A stretch of 64,000 nt of DNA from Isoptericola sp044389085 (GTDB taxonomy: Bacteria > Actinomycetota > Actinomycetes > Actinomycetales > Cellulomonadaceae), in the NCBI RefSeq assembly GCF_044389085.1, contig NZ_JBIRXP010000001.1:372001-436000 (forward strand). Direction: 5' to 3'. The position numbers were made by a program, and so were the translations under genes. This document shows, piece by piece, positions 50,855 through 58,205 of this stretch. The notes under the pieces were generated by a model, which was not told the DNA's origin, did not search any database, and saw only the letters and a program-made list of their open reading frames with translations. The stretch's first letter is position 1. Each line of letters opens with the position of its first letter.

Positions 50855-51615
50855 CGGTGCGGACCGACGAGGATCCCGTGGTCCGGACGCACGGTCTCTA
50901 CCTGTACGGGCTCGCACCCGGCGACGCCCGGCTGCCGTCCGGGCTGACCGGGATCGCCGGGCGGGCCGTTCGTGCCGAGCCGTTGGGGAGCCTCCGAGCG
51001 GTCGTCTCGGAGGCCCCCGACGACCGGGAGGTGGGCTTGCCGGACGACGTGCGCGACCACGCCCGCGTCCTCGACGCGGTCGCCGAGACCGTCCCGGTGC
51101 TGCCCGTGCAGTTCGGCACGCTGGCGACGGCGGGCGCGCTCGACGAGGCGGTGCCGGCCGACCAGCAGGACCGCCACGCCGCGGACCTCCGCGCCCTCGC
51201 GGGTCTGGTCCAGATGACCGTGTCGGCCCGGTACCGCGAGGAGGCCGTGCTGGCGGAGCTCGTCGCCGAGGACGCCGAGATCCGTCGGCTGCGCGAGCGG
51301 ACGCGAGGGCGGGACGAGATGGCCACGTATGACGAGCGGATCCGGCTCGGCGAGCTGGTCGTCGCGGGGTTCGACGCCCGGCGACCCGCCGACGCCGAGC
51401 TGCTCGCCCGCACCGTGGAGCCGTTCGCACGCGCGACCAGCGACCACGAGGTGACACGGACGGGCGACGTGGCGGAGCTCGCGCTGCTGGTGCGGCGCGA
51501 GGAGGTGGGGGCGCTCGAGGACGCTCTCGAGGCCTTCGCCGCTCAGGTCGCCGACCGTGTGAGCGTGCGTCTCGTGGGACCGCAGGCGGCGTACGACTTC
51601 GCCGAGGAGGTGTGA
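50851..51615 (+). CDS. gvpF: GvpL/GvpF family gas vesicle protein (first copy)
   Basis: A 254-residue accessory protein. GLYLYGLAPGDARLPSGLTGIAG and VLDAVAETVPVLPVQFGTLATAGALDEAVPADQQDRHAADLR are typical of the N-terminal GvpF/L domain, and the C-terminal GPQAAYDFAEEV is the family ending (GP-x3-Y-x-F). Family members chaperone or bind GvpA during nucleation. The GTG start overlaps gvpA. A second family member is encoded at 54.3 kb. Confidence 0.92.
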   Translation: MTVRTDEDPVVRTHGLYLYGLAPGDARLPSGLTGIAGRAVRAEPLGSLRAVVSEAPDDREVGLPDDVRDHARVLDAVAETVPVLPVQFGTLATAGALDEAVPADQQDRHAADLRALAGLVQMTVSARYREEAVLAELVAEDAEIRRLRERTRGRDEMATYDERIRLGELVVAGFDARRPADAELLARTVEPFARATSDHEVTRTGDVAELALLVRREEVGALEDALEAFAAQVADRVSVRLVGPQAAYDFAEEV

Positions 51616-51618
51616 GCC

Positions 51619-51870
51619 GTGGGTCTCCTCTCCGCGCTCGTCACCCTGCCGCTCGCCCCGGTGCGCGGCGTCGTTTGGGTGGCCGAGCAGGTCCGCTCCG
51701 AGGCTGAGCGCGAGCTGTACGACCCGGGCACGATCCGGCGCCACCTCGACGAGGTGGCCCGCGCTCGTGAGGAGGGGACGATCGACGACGCCGAGGCCGA
51801 CGCGACCGAGCGTGAGCTGGTCGCCCGGCTCATGGAGTCGAGCCGACGACGCCGAGGAGGTGGAGCATGA
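51619..51870 (+). CDS. gvpG: Gas vesicle protein GvpG
   Basis: An 83-residue accessory protein matching GvpG: LLSALVTLPLAPVRGVVWVAEQVRSEAERELYDPGTIRRHLDEVARAREEG. The helix with regularly spaced charged residues is an assembly interaction surface in other systems. The GTG start is 3 bases after gvpF, and the stop overlaps the gvpO start. Confidence 0.94.
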   Translation: MGLLSALVTLPLAPVRGVVWVAEQVRSEAERELYDPGTIRRHLDEVARAREEGTIDDAEADATERELVARLMESSRRRRGGGA

Positions 51871-52508
51871 GCCCGGCACGCAAGGCGCAGGCGCACGACA
51901 CCCCGGCGCGGCGCCGCCGACCGCCCGCGACCCACGAACCGGAGGACGCCCAGCAGGAGTCGTCCTCGGACGAGTCGCCCGAGGACCAGCCCGAGGACCA
52001 GCCCGAGGGCGACGAGCCCGCGGACGAGGATCCTGAGGGCGAGGAGCCTGAGGGCGAGGACGCGACGGACGACGAGCCTGCGGACGAGGAGCCAGAGGGC
52101 GAGGACGCGACGGACGACGAGCCCGCGGAGGAGGAGCCTGAGGGCGAGGAGCCCGTGGACGACGAAGCCGTGGACGACGAGCCTGAGGGCGAGGAGTCCG
52201 GCGACGACGAGGACGAGGACTCGACGTCGGGAGCACCCGAGCCGCCGTCCGGCGGGCTGGACGCGCAGGGCGCGGCCCGGCGTGCCGTCCAGCACCTGCG
52301 GGAGCTCACCCACCACCGGCCCGAGGGGGTCGTGGGCATCGACCGCGACGAGGAGGGCTGGACGGTGACCGTCGAGGTCCTGGAGGACGCGCACGTGCCC
52401 AGCACGTCCGACGTCCTCGCGGAGTACGAGGTGCGCCTCGACGCTGACGGCGGGCTGCGTGGCGTGACGCGCGGGCGCCGGTACGTCCGCGGGCGGACGG
52501 AACGGTGA
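51867..52508 (+). CDS. gvpO: GvpO-family protein with long acidic N-terminal extension
   Basis: A 213-residue protein. The C-terminal third (from about residue 132) carries the GvpO domain: AARRAVQHLRELTHHRPEGVVGIDRDEEGWTVTVEVLEDAHVPSTSDVLAEYEV and RGRRYVRG. Residues 25-125 are an almost pure Glu/Asp/Pro/Gly tract of repeating EPEGEEPEGED-type units. GvpO is needed for gas vesicle formation in haloarchaea and occurs in Streptomyces clusters. The extension makes it more than half disordered. Confidence 0.9.
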   Translation: MSPARKAQAHDTPARRRRPPATHEPEDAQQESSSDESPEDQPEDQPEGDEPADEDPEGEEPEGEDATDDEPADEEPEGEDATDDEPAEEEPEGEEPVDDEAVDDEPEGEESGDDEDEDSTSGAPEPPSGGLDAQGAARRAVQHLRELTHHRPEGVVGIDRDEEGWTVTVEVLEDAHVPSTSDVLAEYEVRLDADGGLRGVTRGRRYVRGRTER

Positions 52509-52575
52509 CCGCCGCCGCGACGAGACGTCCCGAGGAGAACCAGTCCCGAGGTGAACCAGGAGGGAGCGACGCAGC

Positions 52576-53073
52576 ATGACGGTGGTCCCCGGCTCAGGCG
52601 GCCCGGTCGAACCGCAGCGCGCGCGTGAGGGCACCCTCATGCAGGTGGTCGAGACACTGCTCGACAAGGGCCTGGTGGTCAACGCCGACATCATGGTGTC
52701 CGTCGCGGGCGTGGAGCTGCTCGGCATCCGGATCCGGGCCGCGCTCGCCTCGTTCGACACCGCGGCCCGGTACGGCCTGGAGTTCCCGGCAGGCACGGAC
52801 CGGGACACGGTGGCGTGGCAGCAGGCGATCGAGCCCAAGGAGACCTGCCCGAGCTGCGGCAAGACCGCCCCGACGAAGCAGCTGCTCGAGGAGTACTGCC
52901 CGTGGTGCGGGTGGCAGAGCGCTCTGACGCAGCGGGGGGACGCCCCGCGGGCCGAGGTCGAGGGCACGACGTCCACCGGCGACGACGAGGCCGACGACGC
53001 GGCCGACGACGGGGCCGACGACGGGGCCGACGACGGGGCCGACGATCGGGCCTCGGGCAGGGGCCGACGATGA
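52576..53073 (+). CDS. GvpA/J-superfamily protein fused to a zinc ribbon
   Basis: A 165-residue protein. Residues 18-68 are a GvpA/GvpJ-type core (LMQVVETLLDKGLVVNADIMVSVAGVELLGIRIRAALASFDTAARYG). Residues 91-111 hold Cys91-x2-Cys94 and Cys108-x2-Cys111 in CPSCGK...CPWCGWQS, a rubredoxin-like zinc ribbon. The rest is an acidic ADDG repeat tail. Minor GvpA paralogues such as GvpJ and GvpM help nucleate and cap vesicles; a zinc ribbon is not part of the classical proteins. AGGAGG lies upstream. The stop overlaps the next start (ATGA). Confidence 0.85.
   Translation: MTVVPGSGGPVEPQRAREGTLMQVVETLLDKGLVVNADIMVSVAGVELLGIRIRAALASFDTAARYGLEFPAGTDRDTVAWQQAIEPKETCPSCGKTAPTKQLLEEYCPWCGWQSALTQRGDAPRAEVEGTTSTGDDEADDAADDGADDGADDGADDRASGRGRR
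52991..53050 (+). repeat. 12-base tandem repeats in the zinc-ribbon Gvp tail
   Basis: Four or five units of GCCGACGACGGG encode ADDG. They are near perfect and follow the zinc ribbon. Confidence 0.75.
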
Positions 53074-53996
53074 CGGAGACGCTCGCCCGCACCACGCCGT
53101 CGCTCCGTGCGGCCCCGGACGAGACAGGCGCGCTGCAGCCGTCCCGCGACCTGCATGCCACGCTGCCCGACCTGCTCGACGCGCTGCTGAACAAGGGCGT
53201 GTTCCTCGACCTCGACCTCATCATCACGGTGGCGGACATCCCGCTGATCGGGGTGAACCTCCGGGCCGCCGTCGCCGGCATCGAGACCATGCTCGAGCAC
53301 GGGATGATGCGCGGCTGGGACGAGCAGACCCGTGCCTGGGTGCGGCAGTCCCTCGCGCGGCACGTACCGCTGGAGCCGGACGAGGAGGTCGTGGCCCGCA
53401 TGGCGGGCGGGCACCGCCAGGACGAGCCTGCGACCATCTGGCGCCCCGGCACGGTGTACCTCACGACGCGGCGCCTGTTCGTCTGGCGCGCGGACCCGCG
53501 GGAGCTGCTGTGGCAGACCGCGCTGGACGACGTGACCGAGGTCGAGGTGCGCACCGAGCTCGCGGTCGGCGGCGAGGAGCGTGAGCGCCTGGCCGTCACG
53601 ACGCCCGCGGGCACCGCGCTGCTGTCCGCCGCCGCGCCGGACCGGCTCGCGGCGTTGATGCGCCGCGGCGGCACCGGCGGCCCCGCGCGACCCGCCGCGG
53701 GTCACCAGGCCCCGGTCTGGTACCGGGAGGAGCGCGCCGGCCCGTCCGTCTGGAGGGGCGGCACCGGCAGCCTTGGCCCGGGCGGGCTGACGTGGCAGGG
53801 GACAGGCGACGCGCGGCCCGCTCTCCGTCTCCGCGAGGTCCGGGACGTGCAGGTGCGGACCGGCCGCGCCCCCGTGGGCCGGCAGGTGCTGCTGGTCACG
53901 GGCGAGACAGGCACAGTGCGGCTGGCCACCCGCGACGCCGCGTGGGCGCGTGCCCTCGCCGCGGCGGCCCACGCTCCCCGAGGAGGCGACGCATGA
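53070..53996 (+). CDS. GvpA/S-superfamily protein fused to two PH/GRAM-like domains
   Basis: A 308-residue protein. Residues 31-78 are a GvpA/J/S-type core (TLPDLLDALLNKGVFLDLDLIITVADIPLIGVNLRAAVAGIETMLEHGM). Residues 100-198 resemble a PH/GRAM-like beta domain: EEVVARMAGG, TVYLTTRRLFVWRADPRELLWQTALDDVTEVEV. Residues 210-300 look like a second, diverged copy (GGLTWQGTG, LRLREVRDVQVRTGR, VLLVTGETGTVRLATRDA). Such domains bind lipids or proteins, so this may link vesicles to membrane or cargo. The position matches gvpS in Streptomyces. The start overlaps the preceding stop, and the stop overlaps gvpK. Confidence 0.82.
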   Translation: MTETLARTTPSLRAAPDETGALQPSRDLHATLPDLLDALLNKGVFLDLDLIITVADIPLIGVNLRAAVAGIETMLEHGMMRGWDEQTRAWVRQSLARHVPLEPDEEVVARMAGGHRQDEPATIWRPGTVYLTTRRLFVWRADPRELLWQTALDDVTEVEVRTELAVGGEERERLAVTTPAGTALLSAAAPDRLAALMRRGGTGGPARPAAGHQAPVWYREERAGPSVWRGGTGSLGPGGLTWQGTGDARPALRLREVRDVQVRTGRAPVGRQVLLVTGETGTVRLATRDAAWARALAAAAHAPRGGDA

Positions 53997-54328
53997 CGCT
54001 GACGATCGACGAGCACAGCCTGAAGAACGGCGTGCTCACCCTGGTGGTGACGCTGGTCGAGGTGATCCAGGAGGCTCTGGAAGGTCAGGCGCTCCGCCGC
54101 CTCGAGGGCGGCGAGCTCACCGAGGAGGAGCAGGAGCGGCTCGGCCAGGCCCTGCTCGACCTCGACGACGCGCTCGAGTCCATCAAGGCCGACCACGGCC
54201 TCACCGCCTCGGTGGCCGACCTGCGCCGAGGGCTCGACGACGTCGTCGACGACGTCCTGGACAAGCTCGTGAACCCCTCGCAGTGGGTCGAGGACGAGTC
54301 CGGGGGCACGCCGCGGGGTCGTGCATGA
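53993..54328 (+). CDS. gvpK: Gas vesicle protein GvpK
   Basis: A 111-residue helical accessory protein. The GvpK signature is NGVLTLVVTLVEVIQEALEGQALRRLEGGELTEEEQERLGQALLDLDDAL, with LRRGLDDVVDDVLDKLVNP near the end. AGGAGG lies upstream. It overlaps both neighbours by four bases (ATGA each time), indicating coupled translation. Confidence 0.94.
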   Translation: MTLTIDEHSLKNGVLTLVVTLVEVIQEALEGQALRRLEGGELTEEEQERLGQALLDLDDALESIKADHGLTASVADLRRGLDDVVDDVLDKLVNPSQWVEDESGGTPRGRA

Positions 54329-55125
54329 CCGCCGGGACGGACAGCGCGACCGCGACCTCGACCGAGGGCCTGTACGTGTACGCGGTGGCCCGCGGCGCCC
54401 CGGACGAGCTCGGCGCGGGCATCGACGGGGCCCCGCTGGAGCGGGTCACGGTCCAGGGCCTGACGGCCGTCGTGCACCGGCACGACGCGACGCCGTACTC
54501 CGGCCCGGACGACGACGTGCGCCGGTGGGTCGTGGAGCACAGCGACGTCGTGGACCGTCTGTGGCAGGCCGCGGGTGCGGTGCTGCCGATGAGCTTCAAC
54601 GTGATCGTCGCGGGCACCACCGCCGATCCCGCACGGGACCGGCTGGAAGCCTGGCTGGGCGAGCACGCCGAGCGGCTGGACGCTCGCCTGGCGCAGCTCG
54701 CCGGCCGCGGCGAGCTCCAGGTGGAGATCGGGATCGACCAGCACGAGGCGGCGGCGGGGGACGCCCGGGTCGGCGCGCTGCGCGACGAGCTCGAGTCCCG
54801 GCCGCCCGGCGTCCGGCGCCTGCTGACGAAGCGGGTGGAGCAGCTCGAGCGCGAGGTGACCGACGCTCTCGCCGACGAGCTGTACCCCGCGCTGCGCCGC
54901 CGCCTCGCCGCGACGGCCGAAGAGGTGACGGAGACCCGCCGCGCGCATCCGCCGGCCGGCGTCGTGCCCGTGCTGGCCGTCGCCCTCCTGGTGCCGTCGG
55001 ACGGCGTGGAGCGCGTGGGGGTCGAGCTCGCGCGGGTGCGCGACGAGGAGCCCGCCGCCCGCATCCGTTTCGTCGGGCCCTGGCCGCCGTACTCTTTCGC
55101 GGATCTCGCCCCGACGACGACCTGA
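54325..55125 (+). CDS. gvpL: GvpL/GvpF family gas vesicle protein (second copy)
   Basis: A 266-residue accessory protein. EGLYVYAVARGAPDELGAGIDG, VVHRHDATPYSGPDDDVRRWVVEHSDVVDRLWQAAGAVLPMSFNVIV and the C-terminal GPWPPYSFADL are the GvpL/F features. It differs from the first copy in length and central sequence, so it is probably the GvpL counterpart. It closes the cluster and is followed by a hairpin. Confidence 0.93.
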   Translation: MTAGTDSATATSTEGLYVYAVARGAPDELGAGIDGAPLERVTVQGLTAVVHRHDATPYSGPDDDVRRWVVEHSDVVDRLWQAAGAVLPMSFNVIVAGTTADPARDRLEAWLGEHAERLDARLAQLAGRGELQVEIGIDQHEAAAGDARVGALRDELESRPPGVRRLLTKRVEQLEREVTDALADELYPALRRRLAATAEEVTETRRAHPPAGVVPVLAVALLVPSDGVERVGVELARVRDEEPAARIRFVGPWPPYSFADLAPTTT

Positions 55126-55134
55126 GGTCCCCGC

Positions 55135-55164
55135 GCCGTCGACGGGCCAGGGCCCGTCCACGGC
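55135..55164 (+). terminator. Hairpin terminator after the gas vesicle cluster
   Basis: GCCGTCGACGGGCC (55135-55148) pairs with GGCCCGTCCACGGC (55151-55164) with one mismatch. It lies between gvpL and the catalase gene, so the catalase probably has its own promoter in 55165-55297. Confidence 0.6.
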
Positions 55165-55297
55165 GGGACAGGTGGGCACGAACCACGACCAGGTGCGTGC
55201 AGGAGAGGCCCGGACCAGGGTGGTGGTGTTCGCGTCGAGCAGCGGCGTGCACCCCGACCAGATCGAGGGCGCACCGCCCCTCGGACGGGAGCGATCC

Positions 55298-56179
55298 ATG
55301 TTCTTCCATCGACAAGAGCTCCAGCACGCGGCCAAGCCCGAGAAGCCGGACGCCGTGTACGCCCGCAAGCTGCAGGAGGTGCTCGGCGGGCAGTACGGCG
55401 AGATCACCGTCGCCATGCAGTACGGCTTCCAGTCGTGGAACGCCCACCTGCCGGGCAAGTACCGCGACCTGCTGTACGGGATCGGGGCCGAGGAGTTCGG
55501 GCACGTCGAGATGCTCGCGACGATGATCGCGCAGCTGCTCGAGGACGCCCCGATCGGCACCGTCGAGGGCGCGGTCCAGGACGACCCGACCGTCGCCGCG
55601 ATCGTGGGCGGTACCGATCCCCAGCACGCGATCGTCGCCGGCGCGGGCGCGCGCCCGGTCGACTCCAACGGCAACCCGTGGTCGGCCGGGTACGTCACGG
55701 CGAGCGGCAACCTGCTCGCCGACTTCACGGCCAACGCCAACGCCGAGATGCAGGGCCGGCTGCAGGTGGCACGGCTCTACCACATGACCGACGACGCGGG
55801 CGTGCGGGACCTGCTGGCGTTCCTCCTGGCGCGCGACACGATGCACCAGAACCAGTGGCTCGCCGCGGCGCAGGAGCTGCGCGACGAAGGGGTGGAGGAC
55901 CTGCCGGTGCCGAGCACCTTCCCGCTCGGCAAGGAGGACCGTGACGTGGCCTACCAGTACATCAACTTCTCCGACGGCGAGCAGGCGTCGGAGGGCACCT
56001 GGGCGAGCGGGCCGACGCCGGACGGCAAGGGCGAGTTCGAGTACGTCCCCGAGCCGCCCGCCGGTGTCCCGATGCCGGCCCCCACGAAGCCGGACGAGCG
56101 CCTGCACGGCACCGTGCCCGGTGCCTCGGGGCTCAAGAAGGCCACCGGCGCCGTCAAGGACGCGCTCCACAAGGAGTGA
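55298..56179 (+). CDS. Manganese catalase
   Basis: A 293-residue dimanganese ferritin-like enzyme breaking down hydrogen peroxide. The bundle ligands sit in YGEITVAMQYGFQSWN, GAEEFGHVEMLATM, NANAEMQGRLQVARLYHMTDD and LLARDTMHQNQWL. FPLGKEDRDVAYQYINFSDG is a family-typical C-terminal region, and the tail ends in a Lys-rich helix (KKATGAVKDALHKE). The ATG at MFFHRQELQH is the family start; GGGAGCG lies upstream. It stands just after the gas vesicle cluster. Confidence 0.94.
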   Translation: MFFHRQELQHAAKPEKPDAVYARKLQEVLGGQYGEITVAMQYGFQSWNAHLPGKYRDLLYGIGAEEFGHVEMLATMIAQLLEDAPIGTVEGAVQDDPTVAAIVGGTDPQHAIVAGAGARPVDSNGNPWSAGYVTASGNLLADFTANANAEMQGRLQVARLYHMTDDAGVRDLLAFLLARDTMHQNQWLAAAQELRDEGVEDLPVPSTFPLGKEDRDVAYQYINFSDGEQASEGTWASGPTPDGKGEFEYVPEPPAGVPMPAPTKPDERLHGTVPGASGLKKATGAVKDALHKE

Positions 56180-56214
56180 GGACCACGACCGGCGCCGACG
56201 ACGTGCTGCGCACG

Positions 56215-58071
56215 TCAGGGCGCCGTGCCGGACCCCGTTCCGCCGTTGCTGCCGGCGGCCTCACCGGTGGGCTCGGGCTCCGGGGGAGTGGTCGTCTCCT
56301 CGTCCGTCGGCTCCGGTTCGGGCTCGGTCGGCTCGTCGGTCGGGGTCGGGTTTGACGTCGGTTCGTCGGTGGGCGTCGGGGTCGACGTCGGCTCGTCGGT
56401 GGGCGTCGGGGTGGACGTGGGGGTCGGCGTGGGCGTCGAGGTCTCCGTCGGCGTCTCCGTCGGCGTGGGCGTGCTGGTCGGCGTGGGCGTCGACGTCCGG
56501 TCGGGGCGGGAGGTCGGCTCGGCCGGCGCCTGCGTCGGCGTGGAGGTCGGGGTCGGCGTCCGCGACGGCGTGGGGGACGGCGACGGGCTCTGCGTGACCG
56601 GGGCGACCGGGGCCGAACCGTCGGTGTCGCGGAAGAGCCAGAACGCCCCTGCGCCGAGGGCCAGCACCAGGAGGGCGGCCAGGACGATCAGCCAGACGCG
56701 GCGTGCCCGGGACGGCTCAGGCTCCTCGGCCGCGGGCACGCCGTCGACGGGCGTCGCGGTGGGCGGCTCGGACGGCGGCCCGCCCAGCACCTCGGTGGGC
56801 GCCTCCTCGGCGCCGGAGAGGTCCTGCGTCGGCGCGGCGTCGTCCGGCGTGGGCGTCAGGGGCTCGGTCGCGTCGACGGCGCCGAGCATCCGGGTGCGCT
56901 GGAGCTCCGCCTCGGCGGCGGCAGCGGCGACCGCGGCCGCCGCCCCCAGCGCCGCCGTCCGGTGCGGGTCCTGGGCGGCGATCTGGCCCATGGTCATGGT
57001 CTGGTCGCCGTCCGGCTCGGCCGGCCCCGTGACGGCGGGCGTCACGGGCACCTTCGGCGCACCCGCGAGCAGGGTCGCGACCGTCTCGCCCATCGCGCCG
57101 GCGTTCGCGAACCGCCGCGCGGGGTTCTTCGCCATCGCGCGGGCCACGAACCGGTCGACGGCGGTCGGGACGGCGGCCCTCCGCGCCGACGGCGCGGGCA
57201 CGGGCGCCCCGACGTGGGCGAGCAGCACGTCGCCGGGCCGTGCGCGCTCGTACGGCGGGTGGCCGGTGAGCGCGAAGTACGCGAGCGCCCCGACCGAGTA
57301 CAGGTCGCTGCGCGCGTCGAGCGGACGGCCCTGGGCCTGCTCGGGCGACATGTACGACGCCGAGCCGGCCACGCGCTCTCCGTCGCCGTCGCCCCCGCCC
57401 GGCGCGGTGAGGCCGAGGTCCAGCAGGCCGACCGTCATGCCGCCGTCGTCGCGCCGTTCGACCACGACGTTGCGCGGGCCGACGTCGCGGTGCACCAGCC
57501 CTGCCGCGTGCACGGCCTCGAGCCCCTCCAGCAGCCCGGCGACCACGGTGAGCGCCTCGGGCCAGACCAGCCCGGCGCCGGCGGCCAGCTCCGACAGGGG
57601 TGTGCCGGGCAGGCGCCGCATGAGCAGCCAGGGGACGGTCGCGCCGGCGACCTCGTCCTCTCCGGTGTCGAGGACCTTCGAGACGCCCGGGTGGTCCACG
57701 AGGTCCGACGCCGCGATCTCGCGGGCGAGACTCGCTCGCGCCACCTCGTCGTCGACCAGGTGCGGGTGGAGCACCTTGACGAGGAGCGGCGGCACGTCGG
57801 GGGCGGCCGGGGCATCGGGCTCGACGGCGGGCTCGTCCGTGGGCTCGTCCGTGGGCTCGTCCGTGGGCTCGTCCGTGGGCCCGTCCGTGGGCTCGGCGGC
57901 GGGCTCGACCGTGCGCTCCGCGTCGCCGGCCTCTCGCCGCGGGATCTCCGCCCCGGGCAGGAGCGACGCCTCGTAGACGGTGTACGTGCCGCCCGTGCCG
58001 AGGATGTCGCCCAGCACGTACCTGCCGCCGAGCACGACGTGCCCGCCCGCGGGCACCTCTTCCGGCGTCAT
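56215..58071 (-). CDS. Receptor-type serine/threonine protein kinase with unusual catalytic loop
   Basis: A 618-residue membrane kinase. The kinase domain spans residues 15-320: glycine loop LGTGGTYTVYEA, Lys in LLVKVLHPHL, catalytic HRDVGPRNVVVE (the usual HRDLKPxN Lys is Gly), metal loop LLDLGL instead of DFG, and MSPEQAQGRPLDARSDLYSVGALAY. A Pro/Asp/Glu repeat (EPTDEPTDEP) of about 40 residues is inserted between the second and third strands of the N-lobe. One helix (VWLIVLAALLVLALGAGAFWLF) leads to a Thr/Pro/Ser-rich extracellular tail of about 130 residues. Catalytic competence is uncertain. No phosphatase or other operon partner is adjacent. Confidence 0.86.
   Translation of the reverse strand: MTPEEVPAGGHVVLGGRYVLGDILGTGGTYTVYEASLLPGAEIPRREAGDAERTVEPAAEPTDGPTDEPTDEPTDEPTDEPAVEPDAPAAPDVPPLLVKVLHPHLVDDEVARASLAREIAASDLVDHPGVSKVLDTGEDEVAGATVPWLLMRRLPGTPLSELAAGAGLVWPEALTVVAGLLEGLEAVHAAGLVHRDVGPRNVVVERRDDGGMTVGLLDLGLTAPGGGDGDGERVAGSASYMSPEQAQGRPLDARSDLYSVGALAYFALTGHPPYERARPGDVLLAHVGAPVPAPSARRAAVPTAVDRFVARAMAKNPARRFANAGAMGETVATLLAGAPKVPVTPAVTGPAEPDGDQTMTMGQIAAQDPHRTAALGAAAAVAAAAAEAELQRTRMLGAVDATEPLTPTPDDAAPTQDLSGAEEAPTEVLGGPPSEPPTATPVDGVPAAEEPEPSRARRVWLIVLAALLVLALGAGAFWLFRDTDGSAPVAPVTQSPSPSPTPSRTPTPTSTPTQAPAEPTSRPDRTSTPTPTSTPTPTETPTETSTPTPTPTSTPTPTDEPTSTPTPTDEPTSNPTPTDEPTEPEPEPTDEETTTPPEPEPTGEAAGSNGGTGSGTAP
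57830..57895 (-). repeat. 12-base tandem repeats in the kinase N-lobe insert
   Basis: About five units of GGGCTCGTCCGT (reading the plus strand) encode the PTDE repeat. They are near identical, pointing to recent expansion inside a catalytic domain. Confidence 0.78.
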
Positions 58072-58157
58072 GCCGTGCACCGCGGGGCGAGCGGGCCGTC
58101 GTGACGGAGGGGCGGACGGACGGGCGTGAGGGTGGCGAACTCGGTCATTTCAGTCAT
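58068..58157 (-). CDS. Possible 29-residue upstream open reading frame
   Basis: An ATG with the frame MTEMTEFATLTPVRPPLRHD ends at a TGA that overlaps the kinase ATG (ATGA). A TATCCT -10-like hexamer lies a few bases before the first codons, so it may be leaderless. It could couple translation to the kinase, which lacks its own ribosome site. It may equally be chance. Confidence 0.25.
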   Translation of the reverse strand: MTEMTEFATLTPVRPPLRHDGPLAPRCTA

Positions 58158-58205
58158 GGGCCATCACAGGATAAGTGGTGGTCGACCGTGTCGCAGTGCG
58201 CCCGG

